From: Candidatus Sulfotelmatobacter sp.
GTDB lineage: Bacteria; Acidobacteriota; Terriglobia; Terriglobales; Acidobacteriaceae
DNA length: 6,239 nucleotides
Direction of reading: 5' to 3'
Assembly (NCBI GenBank): GCA_030040725.1
Contig: JASHTD010000162.1
Location: forward strand, 1 to 6,239
How positions within the stretch are numbered: the stretch's first letter is position 1; the number at the start of each line of letters is the position of its first letter. The translations under genes were made by a program, and so were the position numbers. A model generated the notes under the pieces. That model saw only the letters and a list, made by a program, of their open reading frames with translations. It searched no databases and was not told where the DNA came from. Shown piece after piece: positions 1 to 6,239 of the stretch.

Positions 1-1426
1 TGAAGAAATAGCCAAACCGTGTAGTGGAAACAATCTGCGGAGTCAGCGTGATGTCAGCGCCGACATTATAGGTTGAGCCCGGAGCCGAGAATCCCAGACC
101 ATTTGAATACTGCGTCAATGGACTATTGATGAAGGTGTTCAGTTCGCCATTGACGGAATCGGGGCCCGGGAGGCTGGCGCCCGATTCGCGCGCGTACTGG
201 TAAAGCCAGGATCCGAAAAGACGAACCTTCTGCGTCAAAGCGAAGTCGAGCCGGGCTGTGCCGAAATACGTCTGGTTGCTCTGGTTGAAAAGTTGATTCC
301 CAAGAGCCGCGTTCGCGCAGGCGATCGTCGCGCATTGCGGAGGATTAAAATTCACCGTTCTGGCGAGCGAATTGTCCTGCGGAGCAAAGCCTGCGAAGAA
401 CCACAAACGATCCTTCACGATTGGGCCGCCAATGGTAAAGCCGGGCTGTACGATCCGGAAGTTATCCCTCTTCGGGACATAAATCTGCGAATCAGCGTCG
501 AGAGGAGGTGTAGTCGTTGGAACCGGATCGTACCTCAAAAGCTGGTTATTAAACACGGCTGAACCATCCATGCCGTTAGACTCATAACTGCCGAAGATCG
601 AACCATGGTAGGCGTTGGCGCCCTTCTTCATGATGACGTTGACGACGCCGCCAAGAGCTCCACCATGTTCAGCCTGGACAGCCGAAGTCTCGACCGCAAC
701 TTCCTGAATGAACTGAAAAGGAACATTGGCCTGGGATGCGCCGCCCGAAATGTTCTCTGTATCCTGGCCTTCCACAAGGTAGGTGGTTTCGGAGTCAGCC
801 GCGCCGCCAATGGAGAACCCGACCGATTGCCCGTTGCCGGAGCTGCCCGGCAATCCACCGCCTGAGTTACCCATACCGCCCGTCGACATCGCGGCCATGC
901 CAGCCCCGCCGCCGGCGAGAGGCTCGTCACGAGCCATCGGGGCATATTGAATTACCGACTGGAAGCTATAGCCGTGAGGAACATCCGTCAGTGCCTGACT
1001 GGTGAGGTTGGTCTGGCTCGTGTTCGTCGTGACATCGACGATTGGCGCCGCACCGGTAACCTCGACCACCTGACTGGCCGCCCCGACCGCGAGCGTTAGG
1101 TCCAGGGTCGGAAGGTGTCCAACTTCGATGCCGATCCCTTCGCGCTTCAACTCCGAGAAGCCTTGGGCGTGCACGGTCACCGTATAGGTGCCGGGCGGCA
1201 AGTTGGCGAAGTGGTAATAGCCACTCGCATCGGTTTGCAGGGTCTTTTCGCCGACCAGCGCTGTGCCGGTCAACACGACGTTCGCCTTCGATACCACGGC
1301 GCCGCTGGCGTCTTTAATCGTTCCTTGCAGTCCGCCAGTGGTTTCCTGAGCGAAAGCATTGCCGACAAAGAGCAATGTCGCAATAAGACTTACCGCGAGC
1401 ATCCAAAATCTCGACACACGAGTCAT
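1..1426 (-). CDS. Oar-like TonB-dependent outer-membrane receptor, N-terminal part (3' end outside window)
   Basis: 475 codons are visible, reading leftward from ATG at 1424-1426 and still open at the left edge. Residues 1-26 form a signal peptide (MTRVSRF, a hydrophobic core, then a cut after NAFA, before QE), so the protein is exported. Residues about 31-113 match a carboxypeptidase-regulatory-like beta-sandwich (GTIKDASGAVVSKANV, then DASGYYHFANLPPGTYTV). VEVTG at 121-125 lies where Oar/SusC-type proteins carry a TonB-box-like segment. The plug follows: YLVEGQDTENISGG, EHGGALGGVVNVIMKKGAN and the FTIGGPIVKDRLWFFAGF motif at 330-347, then the first barrel strands. Residues 171-208 are a Gly/Ser/Met-rich insert. 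C365 and C370 may form a disulfide. Family members are usually about 1000-1250 residues, so roughly 60% is missing here. The start is supported by GAGGAAGG five bases upstream and by the signal peptide; an alternative in-frame ATG lies at 1603. The role is inferred as uptake or binding of a large substrate at the outer membrane; the substrate is unknown. Confidence 0.9.
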   Translation of the reverse strand, partial: MTRVSRFWMLAVSLIATLLFVGNAFAQETTGGLQGTIKDASGAVVSKANVVLTGTALVGEKTLQTDASGYYHFANLPPGTYTVTVHAQGFSELKREGIGIEVGHLPTLDLTLAVGAASQVVEVTGAAPIVDVTTNTSQTNLTSQALTDVPHGYSFQSVIQYAPMARDEPLAGGGAGMAAMSTGGMGNSGGGLPGSSGNGQSVGFSIGGAADSETTYLVEGQDTENISGGASQANVPFQFIQEVAVETSAVQAEHGGALGGVVNVIMKKGANAYHGSIFGSYESNGMDGSAVFNNQLLRYDPVPTTTPPLDADSQIYVPKRDNFRIVQPGFTIGGPIVKDRLWFFAGFAPQDNSLARTVNFNPPQCATIACANAALGNQLFNQSNQTYFGTARLDFALTQKVRLFGSWLYQYARESGASLPGPDSVNGELNTFINSPLTQYSNGLGFSAPGSTYNVGADITLTPQIVSTTRFGYFF

Positions 1427-1752
1427 AGTAGCCTTCCTCAAATGAATGACTTTTTTCGTTCTGAAAGTTGTTTTGTACTGCACCGAGGGTCTGGGATAGG
1501 AACCTGGGACCCATCCTCGATCTTTGGCTTGACCAAAGACACGAGACGAACAGTAGAACAACAAGCACGAGCAAATCACGGTCCAAAACAGACGGCCAAA
1601 CATCCTTTTGTTTTCAATTGATTGTGAGAAGTTGCGAGGCTTAATCTCTTAAATTGGAAGATTGCGCGGGTTTTTATATGGTTTTCCGTATGAATCTCCC
1701 CGCTTCTCTGATGCTTTCCTGATTTCGGGGCCGGGGTGGCGCAAAGAAAAGC
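1427..1752 (-). other. Upstream region and probable 5' leader of the left receptor gene
   Basis: This stretch is richer in A and T than the flanking genes and holds no separate gene that I can support. On the minus strand it contains a weak -10-like TATAAA (plus 1673-1678) without a recognisable -35 at the right distance, so the promoter is not settled. Two inverted repeats could fold in the leader RNA: TCTTTGG/CCAAAGA (1521-1527 and 1533-1539, five-base loop) and GGGTC/GACCC (1487-1491 and 1508-1512). The receptor's reading frame stays open upstream of its start as far as a TAA at 1649-1651 (plus coordinates). ORFs on the plus strand here lack a plausible start site or protein signature. Confidence 0.5.
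1432..1439 (-). promoter_or_regulatory. Shine-Dalgarno site of the left receptor gene
   Basis: On the minus strand the sequence reads GAGGAAGG, then CTACT, then ATG. The five-base spacing and purine match make this the strongest ribosome binding site in the window. It decides the start at 1426 over the longer in-frame ATG at 1603, whose only purine run (AAAAGG) abuts the ATG with no spacer. Confidence 0.75.
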
Positions 1753-1782
1753 AAAGGAGCGCCTCGCTGGAGGCGCTCCTTT
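1753..1782 (-). terminator. Rho-independent terminator of the complete receptor gene
   Basis: A perfect 13-base inverted repeat (AAAGGAGCGCCTC and its complement) closes a four-base loop. On the minus strand the stem is followed by TTTGCTTTTCTTT, a U-rich tract. It begins 34 bases after the stop codon of the receptor at 1817-5440 and lies more than 320 bases before the start of the next receptor. The two receptors are therefore most likely separate transcription units. The stem is symmetrical and has TTTT on the plus side too, so it could act in both directions, but no plus-strand gene is seen to its left. Confidence 0.9.
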
Positions 1783-1816
1783 TGTGCTAACTCCTTATAA
1801 CTAGCTTTGCGGTGCC

Positions 1817-4800
1817 TTAGTAGGTGACCTTCAAACCAAAGAAGATGCAGCGAACTCCGGCCGGGCATGCCGACGAACCGCTCGACACCACGCGGGGATC
1901 CCCAAAGGTCGTGAAAGCGCCGGGAGTGCCTGCATCTTCGACAAAGGGGCTAATTCCGGGAATTGTGTTCCCGTAATTTGGATGGTTGAAGGCATTCAGC
2001 ATGGTCATGTGCCATTGCAAGTTTGCCCGCTCCCAGAATTTGAAATTCTTGATGAGCGTGAAATTGCCTATATCAGTGTGGTAGTCGCGCAGAATGTTGC
2101 GTCCGGCGTCGCCGAACGGAGTGCCGTAGATCTTGTCGGCTTCGGCGCCGTTAGCGATCAAGCGGACCTGATTCGTCGTGACCGTTGTAGCGGGAGCGGT
2201 TCCACCAACAGCCACCGCGGCATTCATTGCGTTCAGACTGAGCAACGTGCCCGGCGCAGCGCCGCAAACTGCCGCGGAATTCCAACCCGTACCCGCCGCT
2301 CCACCCGCGGAGCAAGCGTCTTTTGCGTAGATTCCAACTTGCGTCACGGGAGCAGACGAGCTACCCAGGAATGGACGCGACGTTTCCAGCGTCCCGATCT
2401 CAGCCAGATCAAAACTCACATCGTTGGCCACACCACCGGAAAGTGTATTGATGAATTCCTGCGACGGAGTGTAGGGTTGGCCCGACTGCAGAATGTAGGT
2501 TCCAGAAACCGCCCAGCCTCCAACAATATGACCAAGCACTCCGCGTTGCGAGCGCATGACCGGGATCTCTTCCACCATTGACATCGTCCAGGTATTCGGA
2601 TAATCGAGCCCCGAAATTCCGTACTCTTGCGAGCTGTAGTTCAACGGGTTTTGAGAATAGGCGATGGAGTTTGCCGCGCCGAATGTGCTGAAAATCTCGC
2701 TCACATTATCCAGAGTTTTGCTCCAGGTATAGTTGGTCCGCAGCGTCAACTGGTGGAACAGATTGGTAGCGCGGAATTCTGTTTGAAGCCCGTTGTAATT
2801 TGAGTAGCCGGTGTTGGCTGTCTCATCGGTGACGCCTCCGTCGCAGCTCACGCGACCTGTGGCGTTTGGAATCGTGCTGGGCGTCGCGGCCGCCGAACAT
2901 GGCTTGTCCGAAGCTGGCACAAGATTCGGATACGACGCAGCCAGGCCACCAATAAATGGATTCACGTTAATGGACTGAAACTCGTTCCGTCCGCGGTTGC
3001 CCACGTAGCGAGCTTCGACCACCGCATTCTTTACGATCTCCCGCTGAATCCCAAACGACCACTCGTCGTAATCATCGGGGCGGAAAGCGCTCGGGGTCAC
3101 GGTTCGATTAAAGTTACGCGGGTCGAATACGCCGGTCGTCAGGCTGCTTGCATACTCGGATCGAATCGCCGGGCCAAACGGCGAAGCAGGAAGGCCGGCC
3201 GACGGGGAGGTTAGCGTTTGCGCCAAAACGACCGGCGCCGAAATCGCATTTAACAGGAAGGTATTGTAGTAAGCGGGGTCGTAGGTGCGCCGGTAACCGC
3301 CGCGCACCACGGTCTTGCCGCTGCCTCCGAAATCCGGTGACCAGGCAAATCCCGCGCTCGGTCCGAACAGGGTGTAAACCGAATTGACCGAAGGGCTGGT
3401 CGTCGCTGTGGTTGGCAGGCTCGGTAGCCAGAAAGGATCAGATCCGGTCTGTTGTTTTACGGTTTCCTGATGGAAGATGTTCGCCGGTTGCCCGAGGTAG
3501 GACCACGTCAGACCAAGATTCAAGGTGAGGTTACTCTTCACCTTCCAGTCGTCTCCCACGTAGAAGAACGTATCCCATTCACGGAAACCAAACTCCGGAT
3601 CGCCCTGAGTGATGCTGACTGAAGTCGGAGTGTTCGCAGCGAAAGCGCCCCAATCGCTGAACGAATATGCCCCGTTGTAATTGGGCAAAAAGACGTTCGG
3701 AGAACGTTGATTCGTGATGTTGGCGCCCCACTTGAGCTGGTGACGTCCCAGGGTATATTCGAAATTATCCTGAAGCTGGTACGAATTAATAATTCGGCCT
3801 TGCGGCATGTTTGTTGGCGGACCAAAACCCAACAGTCCCGACTCGGTGAAACCAACATTGGTAAGCGCCGTGCCCAAGGCCTGCTGACCCGGAACTGTGC
3901 CGCCGCTATTGGTGCCGAATTCGACGTTCGAACGCTGATAGCCGACGCGCAGTTCGTTCAGCATCCGACTGTTGAATGTGTGCGTCCAGTCGATAAGGCC
4001 GGAATTGCTGATCGAAGGAACGTTGAACGGATACCCCGAGGCAATATCGGCGGTCGTTGTGAAATCGTTGAAGAAGACTTGCTTTTGGAATATGTAGCGG
4101 AAGCTGATCACATCGGCTGGTGTGAAATGAACATCAAGCTTCCCGATCCAATCGTAAGTGTGAAAACCATTGGGTAAGGTGCGCTGAATTCCGCCCAATT
4201 GATATCCGCAGGCGGCGGCTCCCGTGGCAGGGTCCGTCGTGTTGTTGACGGGTGCACCGTCGAAGTACCCCGTGGTGGGCGCACCCGAGATGGAAGGTGA
4301 ACCATAGCCGACCGCGAAGGGACCATAGGAGTTCAGCGCGGCCACGCTCGTGCTTCCGGGAAAGCAGGTCGCTAACTGGCCAACTCCGGTTGGAGTGGGA
4401 CTAAGCAATCCAGTCGAGAAGACCGCCTTGGACGAATCGATCTGATCGTCGAAACCTCCGAAGACGAAAACTTTATCTTTCAATAGCGGGCCGCCAATGG
4501 TGCCCCCGGTAAACTCCTGATTAAAGCGCGGTGCTTTGGTGAGGCCGAGGAATCCGGGCCCAACGCTCGGAGAATTTTTTTCGATATTGGTCAGACTGGT
4601 GAGAACGGAATTGGTTTCGTTCCCGAATATCGTTCCATGCCAGCGGTTGGTGCCGCTCTTGGTGACGATGTTGATCACTGAGCCCGAGTTACGGCCATAT
4701 TCCGGACCGAAGTTGCTGGTCGTGGCCTGATACTCCGTGACGAAGTCAGGATCGCTCAGAAATATCGCCGGGCCCGCCACCGAATTGTCATTGTTATTTT

Positions 4801-5440
4801 GTCCATCGATCTGCTGGTCGTTGTTGCGTCCACGAATTCCGTCAACCGAAAAGCCCATGCCGTTGGTGTTGGCGAAGTTGTCGTCGCGGCTTGCGCCTAC
4901 GCCGGGCAAGGTCAAGGCAATGAAATCCATGCCTTCGTTTTCGGCAGTTCCGGTGAAATTCTGGAACTCCGTCCCAGTGATGTCTTCACTGATCTGCGCC
5001 TGAGCGGATTCGATCAGCGGCGGGGCCGCCGTGACCTCGACCGCTTCGGTGGTCTCACCGACCTGCAGAATCAGCGTTCCCATGGTGGTTTCAATGTTGG
5101 CATTGACCGCAACGCCGTTCTCTTTCAGCTTCTTGAAACCGGACCTGCTGATATCGAGGTTATAGCGGCCGACCTGAAGCAGGGAGAACCGGAATGTGCC
5201 CATCTGGGAGGTCATCGAGTTTGCAACCGCTCCGGTATTCACATTCGTCAGCACGACAGTGGCGCCCGGCACGACTGCGCCGGAGGAATCCTGCACGGTT
5301 CCGCTGATGGACCCGGTAACTACCTGCGCGCTAGCGGGCGATGCCAGAAGCGCAAGAATCGCGACGGAAACGAAAAAGCCATAAGAAACCAAGCGTCCCA
5401 CATCACGCCTATTCATTAATCGATGTTCAGTCGGCTGCAT
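1817..5440 (-). CDS. Oar-like TonB-dependent outer-membrane receptor, complete
   Basis: The protein has 1207 residues, a full length for the family. Residues 1-38 are a signal peptide (basic NRRDVGR, hydrophobic core, cut after SPASA, before QVV). Residues about 43-128 form a carboxypeptidase-regulatory-like domain (GSISGTVQDSSGAVVPGATV). VEVTA at 134-138 is a TonB-box-like segment. The plug covers about 150-275, with an Asn/Gln-rich IDGQNNNDNS and YGRNSGSVINIVTKSGTN. TIGGPLLKDKVFVFGGF at 314-330 opens the barrel, which runs to the C-terminus. Family hallmarks near the end are FGDAGRNILRDYH (1109-1121) and LNAFNHPNYGN (1148-1158). The final strand FFGLKVTY ends in an aromatic residue, as expected for insertion by the Bam machinery. 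All eight cysteines fall in four local pairs, probably disulfides in surface loops. The ATG at 5440 is chosen because GGGGGA lies eight bases upstream; the inner ATG at 5416 has no such site. The frame is also open further upstream (TTG at 5572). The gene ends in a terminator. TonB-dependent import is inferred and the ligand is unknown. Confidence 0.93.
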   Translation of the reverse strand: MQPTEHRLMNRRDVGRLVSYGFFVSVAILALLASPASAQVVTGSISGTVQDSSGAVVPGATVVLTNVNTGAVANSMTSQMGTFRFSLLQVGRYNLDISRSGFKKLKENGVAVNANIETTMGTLILQVGETTEAVEVTAAPPLIESAQAQISEDITGTEFQNFTGTAENEGMDFIALTLPGVGASRDDNFANTNGMGFSVDGIRGRNNDQQIDGQNNNDNSVAGPAIFLSDPDFVTEYQATTSNFGPEYGRNSGSVINIVTKSGTNRWHGTIFGNETNSVLTSLTNIEKNSPSVGPGFLGLTKAPRFNQEFTGGTIGGPLLKDKVFVFGGFDDQIDSSKAVFSTGLLSPTPTGVGQLATCFPGSTSVAALNSYGPFAVGYGSPSISGAPTTGYFDGAPVNNTTDPATGAAACGYQLGGIQRTLPNGFHTYDWIGKLDVHFTPADVISFRYIFQKQVFFNDFTTTADIASGYPFNVPSISNSGLIDWTHTFNSRMLNELRVGYQRSNVEFGTNSGGTVPGQQALGTALTNVGFTESGLLGFGPPTNMPQGRIINSYQLQDNFEYTLGRHQLKWGANITNQRSPNVFLPNYNGAYSFSDWGAFAANTPTSVSITQGDPEFGFREWDTFFYVGDDWKVKSNLTLNLGLTWSYLGQPANIFHQETVKQQTGSDPFWLPSLPTTATTSPSVNSVYTLFGPSAGFAWSPDFGGSGKTVVRGGYRRTYDPAYYNTFLLNAISAPVVLAQTLTSPSAGLPASPFGPAIRSEYASSLTTGVFDPRNFNRTVTPSAFRPDDYDEWSFGIQREIVKNAVVEARYVGNRGRNEFQSINVNPFIGGLAASYPNLVPASDKPCSAAATPSTIPNATGRVSCDGGVTDETANTGYSNYNGLQTEFRATNLFHQLTLRTNYTWSKTLDNVSEIFSTFGAANSIAYSQNPLNYSSQEYGISGLDYPNTWTMSMVEEIPVMRSQRGVLGHIVGGWAVSGTYILQSGQPYTPSQEFINTLSGGVANDVSFDLAEIGTLETSRPFLGSSSAPVTQVGIYAKDACSAGGAAGTGWNSAAVCGAAPGTLLSLNAMNAAVAVGGTAPATTVTTNQVRLIANGAEADKIYGTPFGDAGRNILRDYHTDIGNFTLIKNFKFWERANLQWHMTMLNAFNHPNYGNTIPGISPFVEDAGTPGAFTTFGDPRVVSSGSSACPAGVRCIFFGLKVTY

Positions 5441-5448
5441 TGTGATTT

Positions 5449-5454
5449 TCCCCC
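5449..5454 (-). promoter_or_regulatory. Shine-Dalgarno site of the complete receptor gene
   Basis: The minus strand reads TTGGGGGAAAATCACA before the ATG at 5440. GGGGGA lies eight bases from the start and can pair with the 16S rRNA tail with one wobble. It selects MQPTEH as the N-terminus over the internal MNRRD start at 5416 and over the upstream TTG at 5572. Confidence 0.6.
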
Positions 5455-5813
5455 AATTCTTTTCGCTCACATTTCGTCTCGACAACAAGGCCAACAACAA
5501 AACCAGGCACACAAGTACCCGCACAAACACGTTGTGTTGGAGCCTTGCATCTCTTGCATATCGAGAAAGCAAGTAGGGGGCCAGAGAGAATCAAATTGAT
5601 TTCATCACCCGTTCAACAACTTATGCATTTGCGAAGTTCGAACGGCTACTCGAAGCAGAATTCAGCTATGCTTTTTGGAAACTCTTGCGAGAACAACAAA
5701 ACTTCATGAGATAGTCTTGTTTTCGGAGAAGAACCGTTTTCGTGGGAATCAGCCAACGCGCATTCGCCTACGTGGACCGTAACCCGAGCGAATACGCGGG
5801 CGATCCACACTCC

Positions 5814-5822
5814 TGCTACAAT
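5814..5822 (+). promoter_or_regulatory. Candidate extended -10 promoter for the aminotransferase gene
   Basis: TGCTACAAT matches the extended -10 pattern TGnTAnAAT at all but one position. No good -35 hexamer sits 16-18 bases upstream, which extended -10 promoters can tolerate. Transcription would start near 5829-5830, leaving a leader of roughly 57 bases to the TTG at 5887 or 78 bases to the ATG at 5908. This is a sequence match only. Confidence 0.4.
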
Positions 5823-5886
5823 CGCGTTTTCAGTGACTCCATCCGCTAAAATCGGGGATTCTCAAACGGTCGAAAAGGCATCTCGA

Positions 5887-6239
5887 TTGCACCCTGCCAG
5901 CGTCCCGATGCTTGACTTGCGGCGGCAATACGATTCAATCGCGCCTAAGGTACTCGAGGCAGTGGGGCGAGTGTGCGCGTCGCAGCAGTACATTCTCGGG
6001 GCGGAAGTCGAGACGCTGGAGCGTGAGTTAGCGGCGTATTGCGGCGTTCACGATGCCGCGGGATGCGCCTCGGGCACCGACGCTCTATGGCTCGCCCTAG
6101 CGGCGATTGGCGTGCAGCCCGGCGATCAGGTTCTGACCACACCTTTCAGCTTCTTCGCTTCGGCTAGTGCTATCGCACGGGTTGACGCTCGCCCGGTATT
6201 TGCCGATATCGATCCGCGCACATTTAATCTCGATCCGGC
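5887..6239 (+). CDS. DegT/DnrJ/EryC1/StrS family PLP-dependent sugar aminotransferase, N-terminal part
   Basis: 117 codons are visible and the frame runs off the right edge; family members have about 360-400 residues. Numbering from TTG at 5887, MLDLRRQYDSI (8-18) is the family's N-terminal motif, YILGAEVETLERELAAYCGV (35-54) is the conserved segment after the first helix, and CASGTDALWLAL (60-71) carries the Ser-Gly-Thr loop that binds the cofactor phosphate. TTPFSFFASASAIA (84-97) and ARPVFADIDPRTFNLDP (101-117) complete the recognisable start of the aspartate-aminotransferase fold. The PLP-binding lysine lies beyond the window. Such enzymes transfer an amino group, usually from glutamate, to a nucleotide-linked keto-sugar in the cytoplasm for O-antigen, capsule, glycan or natural-product sugars; the exact sugar cannot be told from this part. 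The start is uncertain: TTG 5887 has AAGG eight bases upstream and keeps the common VPMLDL opening, ATG 5908 would remove it, and GTG 5833 would lie just after the predicted transcription start. Confidence 0.88.
   Translation, partial: MHPASVPMLDLRRQYDSIAPKVLEAVGRVCASQQYILGAEVETLERELAAYCGVHDAAGCASGTDALWLALAAIGVQPGDQVLTTPFSFFASASAIARVDARPVFADIDPRTFNLDP

Larger units (their letters stand above)
5441..5886. other. Divergent intergenic region between receptor and aminotransferase
   Basis: These bases separate two divergently read genes and should hold both promoters. No gene is supported within it. Visible elements are a 6-1-6 dyad AATCAA-A-TTGATT at 5589-5601, an AACAC/GTGTT dyad at 5526-5538, a short tandem repeat of CTTGCAT with nine-base period at 5544-5559, an 8-base palindrome GTTCGAAC at 5636-5643, and a rightward extended -10 at 5814-5822. 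I could not find a convincing leftward promoter for the receptor. The receptor's frame remains open to a TGA at plus 5591-5593, and the aminotransferase frame is open back to a TGA at 5707-5709. Confidence 0.5.

Noticed and set aside
1314..1586. 90-codon minus-strand ORF with a hydrophobic start (MDRDLLVLVVLLFVSC)
   Set aside because: It overlaps the first part of the left receptor on the same strand in another frame. The receptor frame there has a signal peptide, ribosome binding site and domain match.
1115..1621. 168-codon plus-strand ORF across the left receptor's start and leader
   Set aside because: It lies antisense to the receptor's N-terminal coding region, shows no recognisable motif, and has an amino-acid make-up (many Arg, His, Ser) typical of antisense frames.
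1673..1701. TATAAA as a -10 box for the left receptor (minus strand)
   Set aside because: The bases 16-18 upstream read GGGAGA/GGGGAG, which is no -35 box, and there is no TG extension, so I do not list it as a promoter.
1982..2581. 199-codon plus-strand ORF opposite the C-terminal part of the complete receptor
   Set aside because: The minus-strand frame here encodes the conserved GRNILR and NAFNHPN motifs. The plus frame is Arg/Ser/His-rich without any family signature.
424..4507. GGGCCGCCAATGGT-type sequence present both near 424 and near 4490
   Set aside because: It is not a mobile repeat: both copies encode the same conserved TIGGP motif in the two paralogous receptors.
4799..5419. 206-codon plus-strand ORF opposite the plug and regulatory-like domain
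   Set aside because: The antisense frame stays open because of codon bias. The receptor domains on the minus strand explain the sequence.
5544..5559. Tandem CTTGCAT copies with nine-base period
   Set aside because: There are only two copies of seven bases. This is too short to call a repeat array or a defined regulatory site.
5945..6142. 65-codon minus-strand ORF at the right end
   Set aside because: It is the shadow of the aminotransferase, whose frame carries the SGT and TTPFSF motifs.

Overview
The window most likely comes from an Acidobacteriota chromosome (Terriglobia-like). The main reason is two long tandem genes for Oar-like TonB-dependent outer-membrane receptors. They have an N-terminal carboxypeptidase-regulatory-like domain and, where the end is visible, the GRNxLR and NAFNHPN-type C-terminal motifs. 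This family is greatly expanded in that phylum. The base composition is moderately GC-rich in the genes and visibly more AT-rich between them. The assignment rests on protein family and style, not on a marker gene.

Layout. From 1 to 1426, minus strand, lies the 5' part of one receptor gene (475 codons visible, the rest runs off the left edge). From 1427 to 1816 is an intergenic stretch holding this gene's leader, a strong Shine-Dalgarno sequence, two possible RNA hairpins and, near its right end, a clear Rho-independent terminator (1753-1782) for the next gene. From 1817 to 5440, minus strand, is a complete second receptor of 1207 residues with signal peptide, regulatory-like domain, plug and beta-barrel. 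From 5441 to 5886 is a divergent intergenic region with small dyads and a candidate extended -10 promoter facing right. From about 5887 to the right edge, plus strand, is the start of a DegT/DnrJ/EryC1/StrS-type PLP-dependent sugar aminotransferase (117 codons visible).

The two receptors are transcribed in the same direction, but a terminator separates them, so they are probably separate transcription units. They share architecture and motifs but differ widely in loop sequence, so they are old paralogs and not a recent duplication. Their substrates cannot be read from the sequence. The aminotransferase probably belongs to a nucleotide-sugar or surface-polysaccharide pathway continuing to the right; nothing visible links it functionally to the receptors.

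I found no RNA genes, CRISPR array, insertion sequence or phage element. The window looks like ordinary acidobacterial cell-envelope territory. The most unusual observation is that both receptor genes have an in-frame, stop-free upstream extension containing a hydrophobic stretch, although good ribosome binding sites point to the shorter starts.
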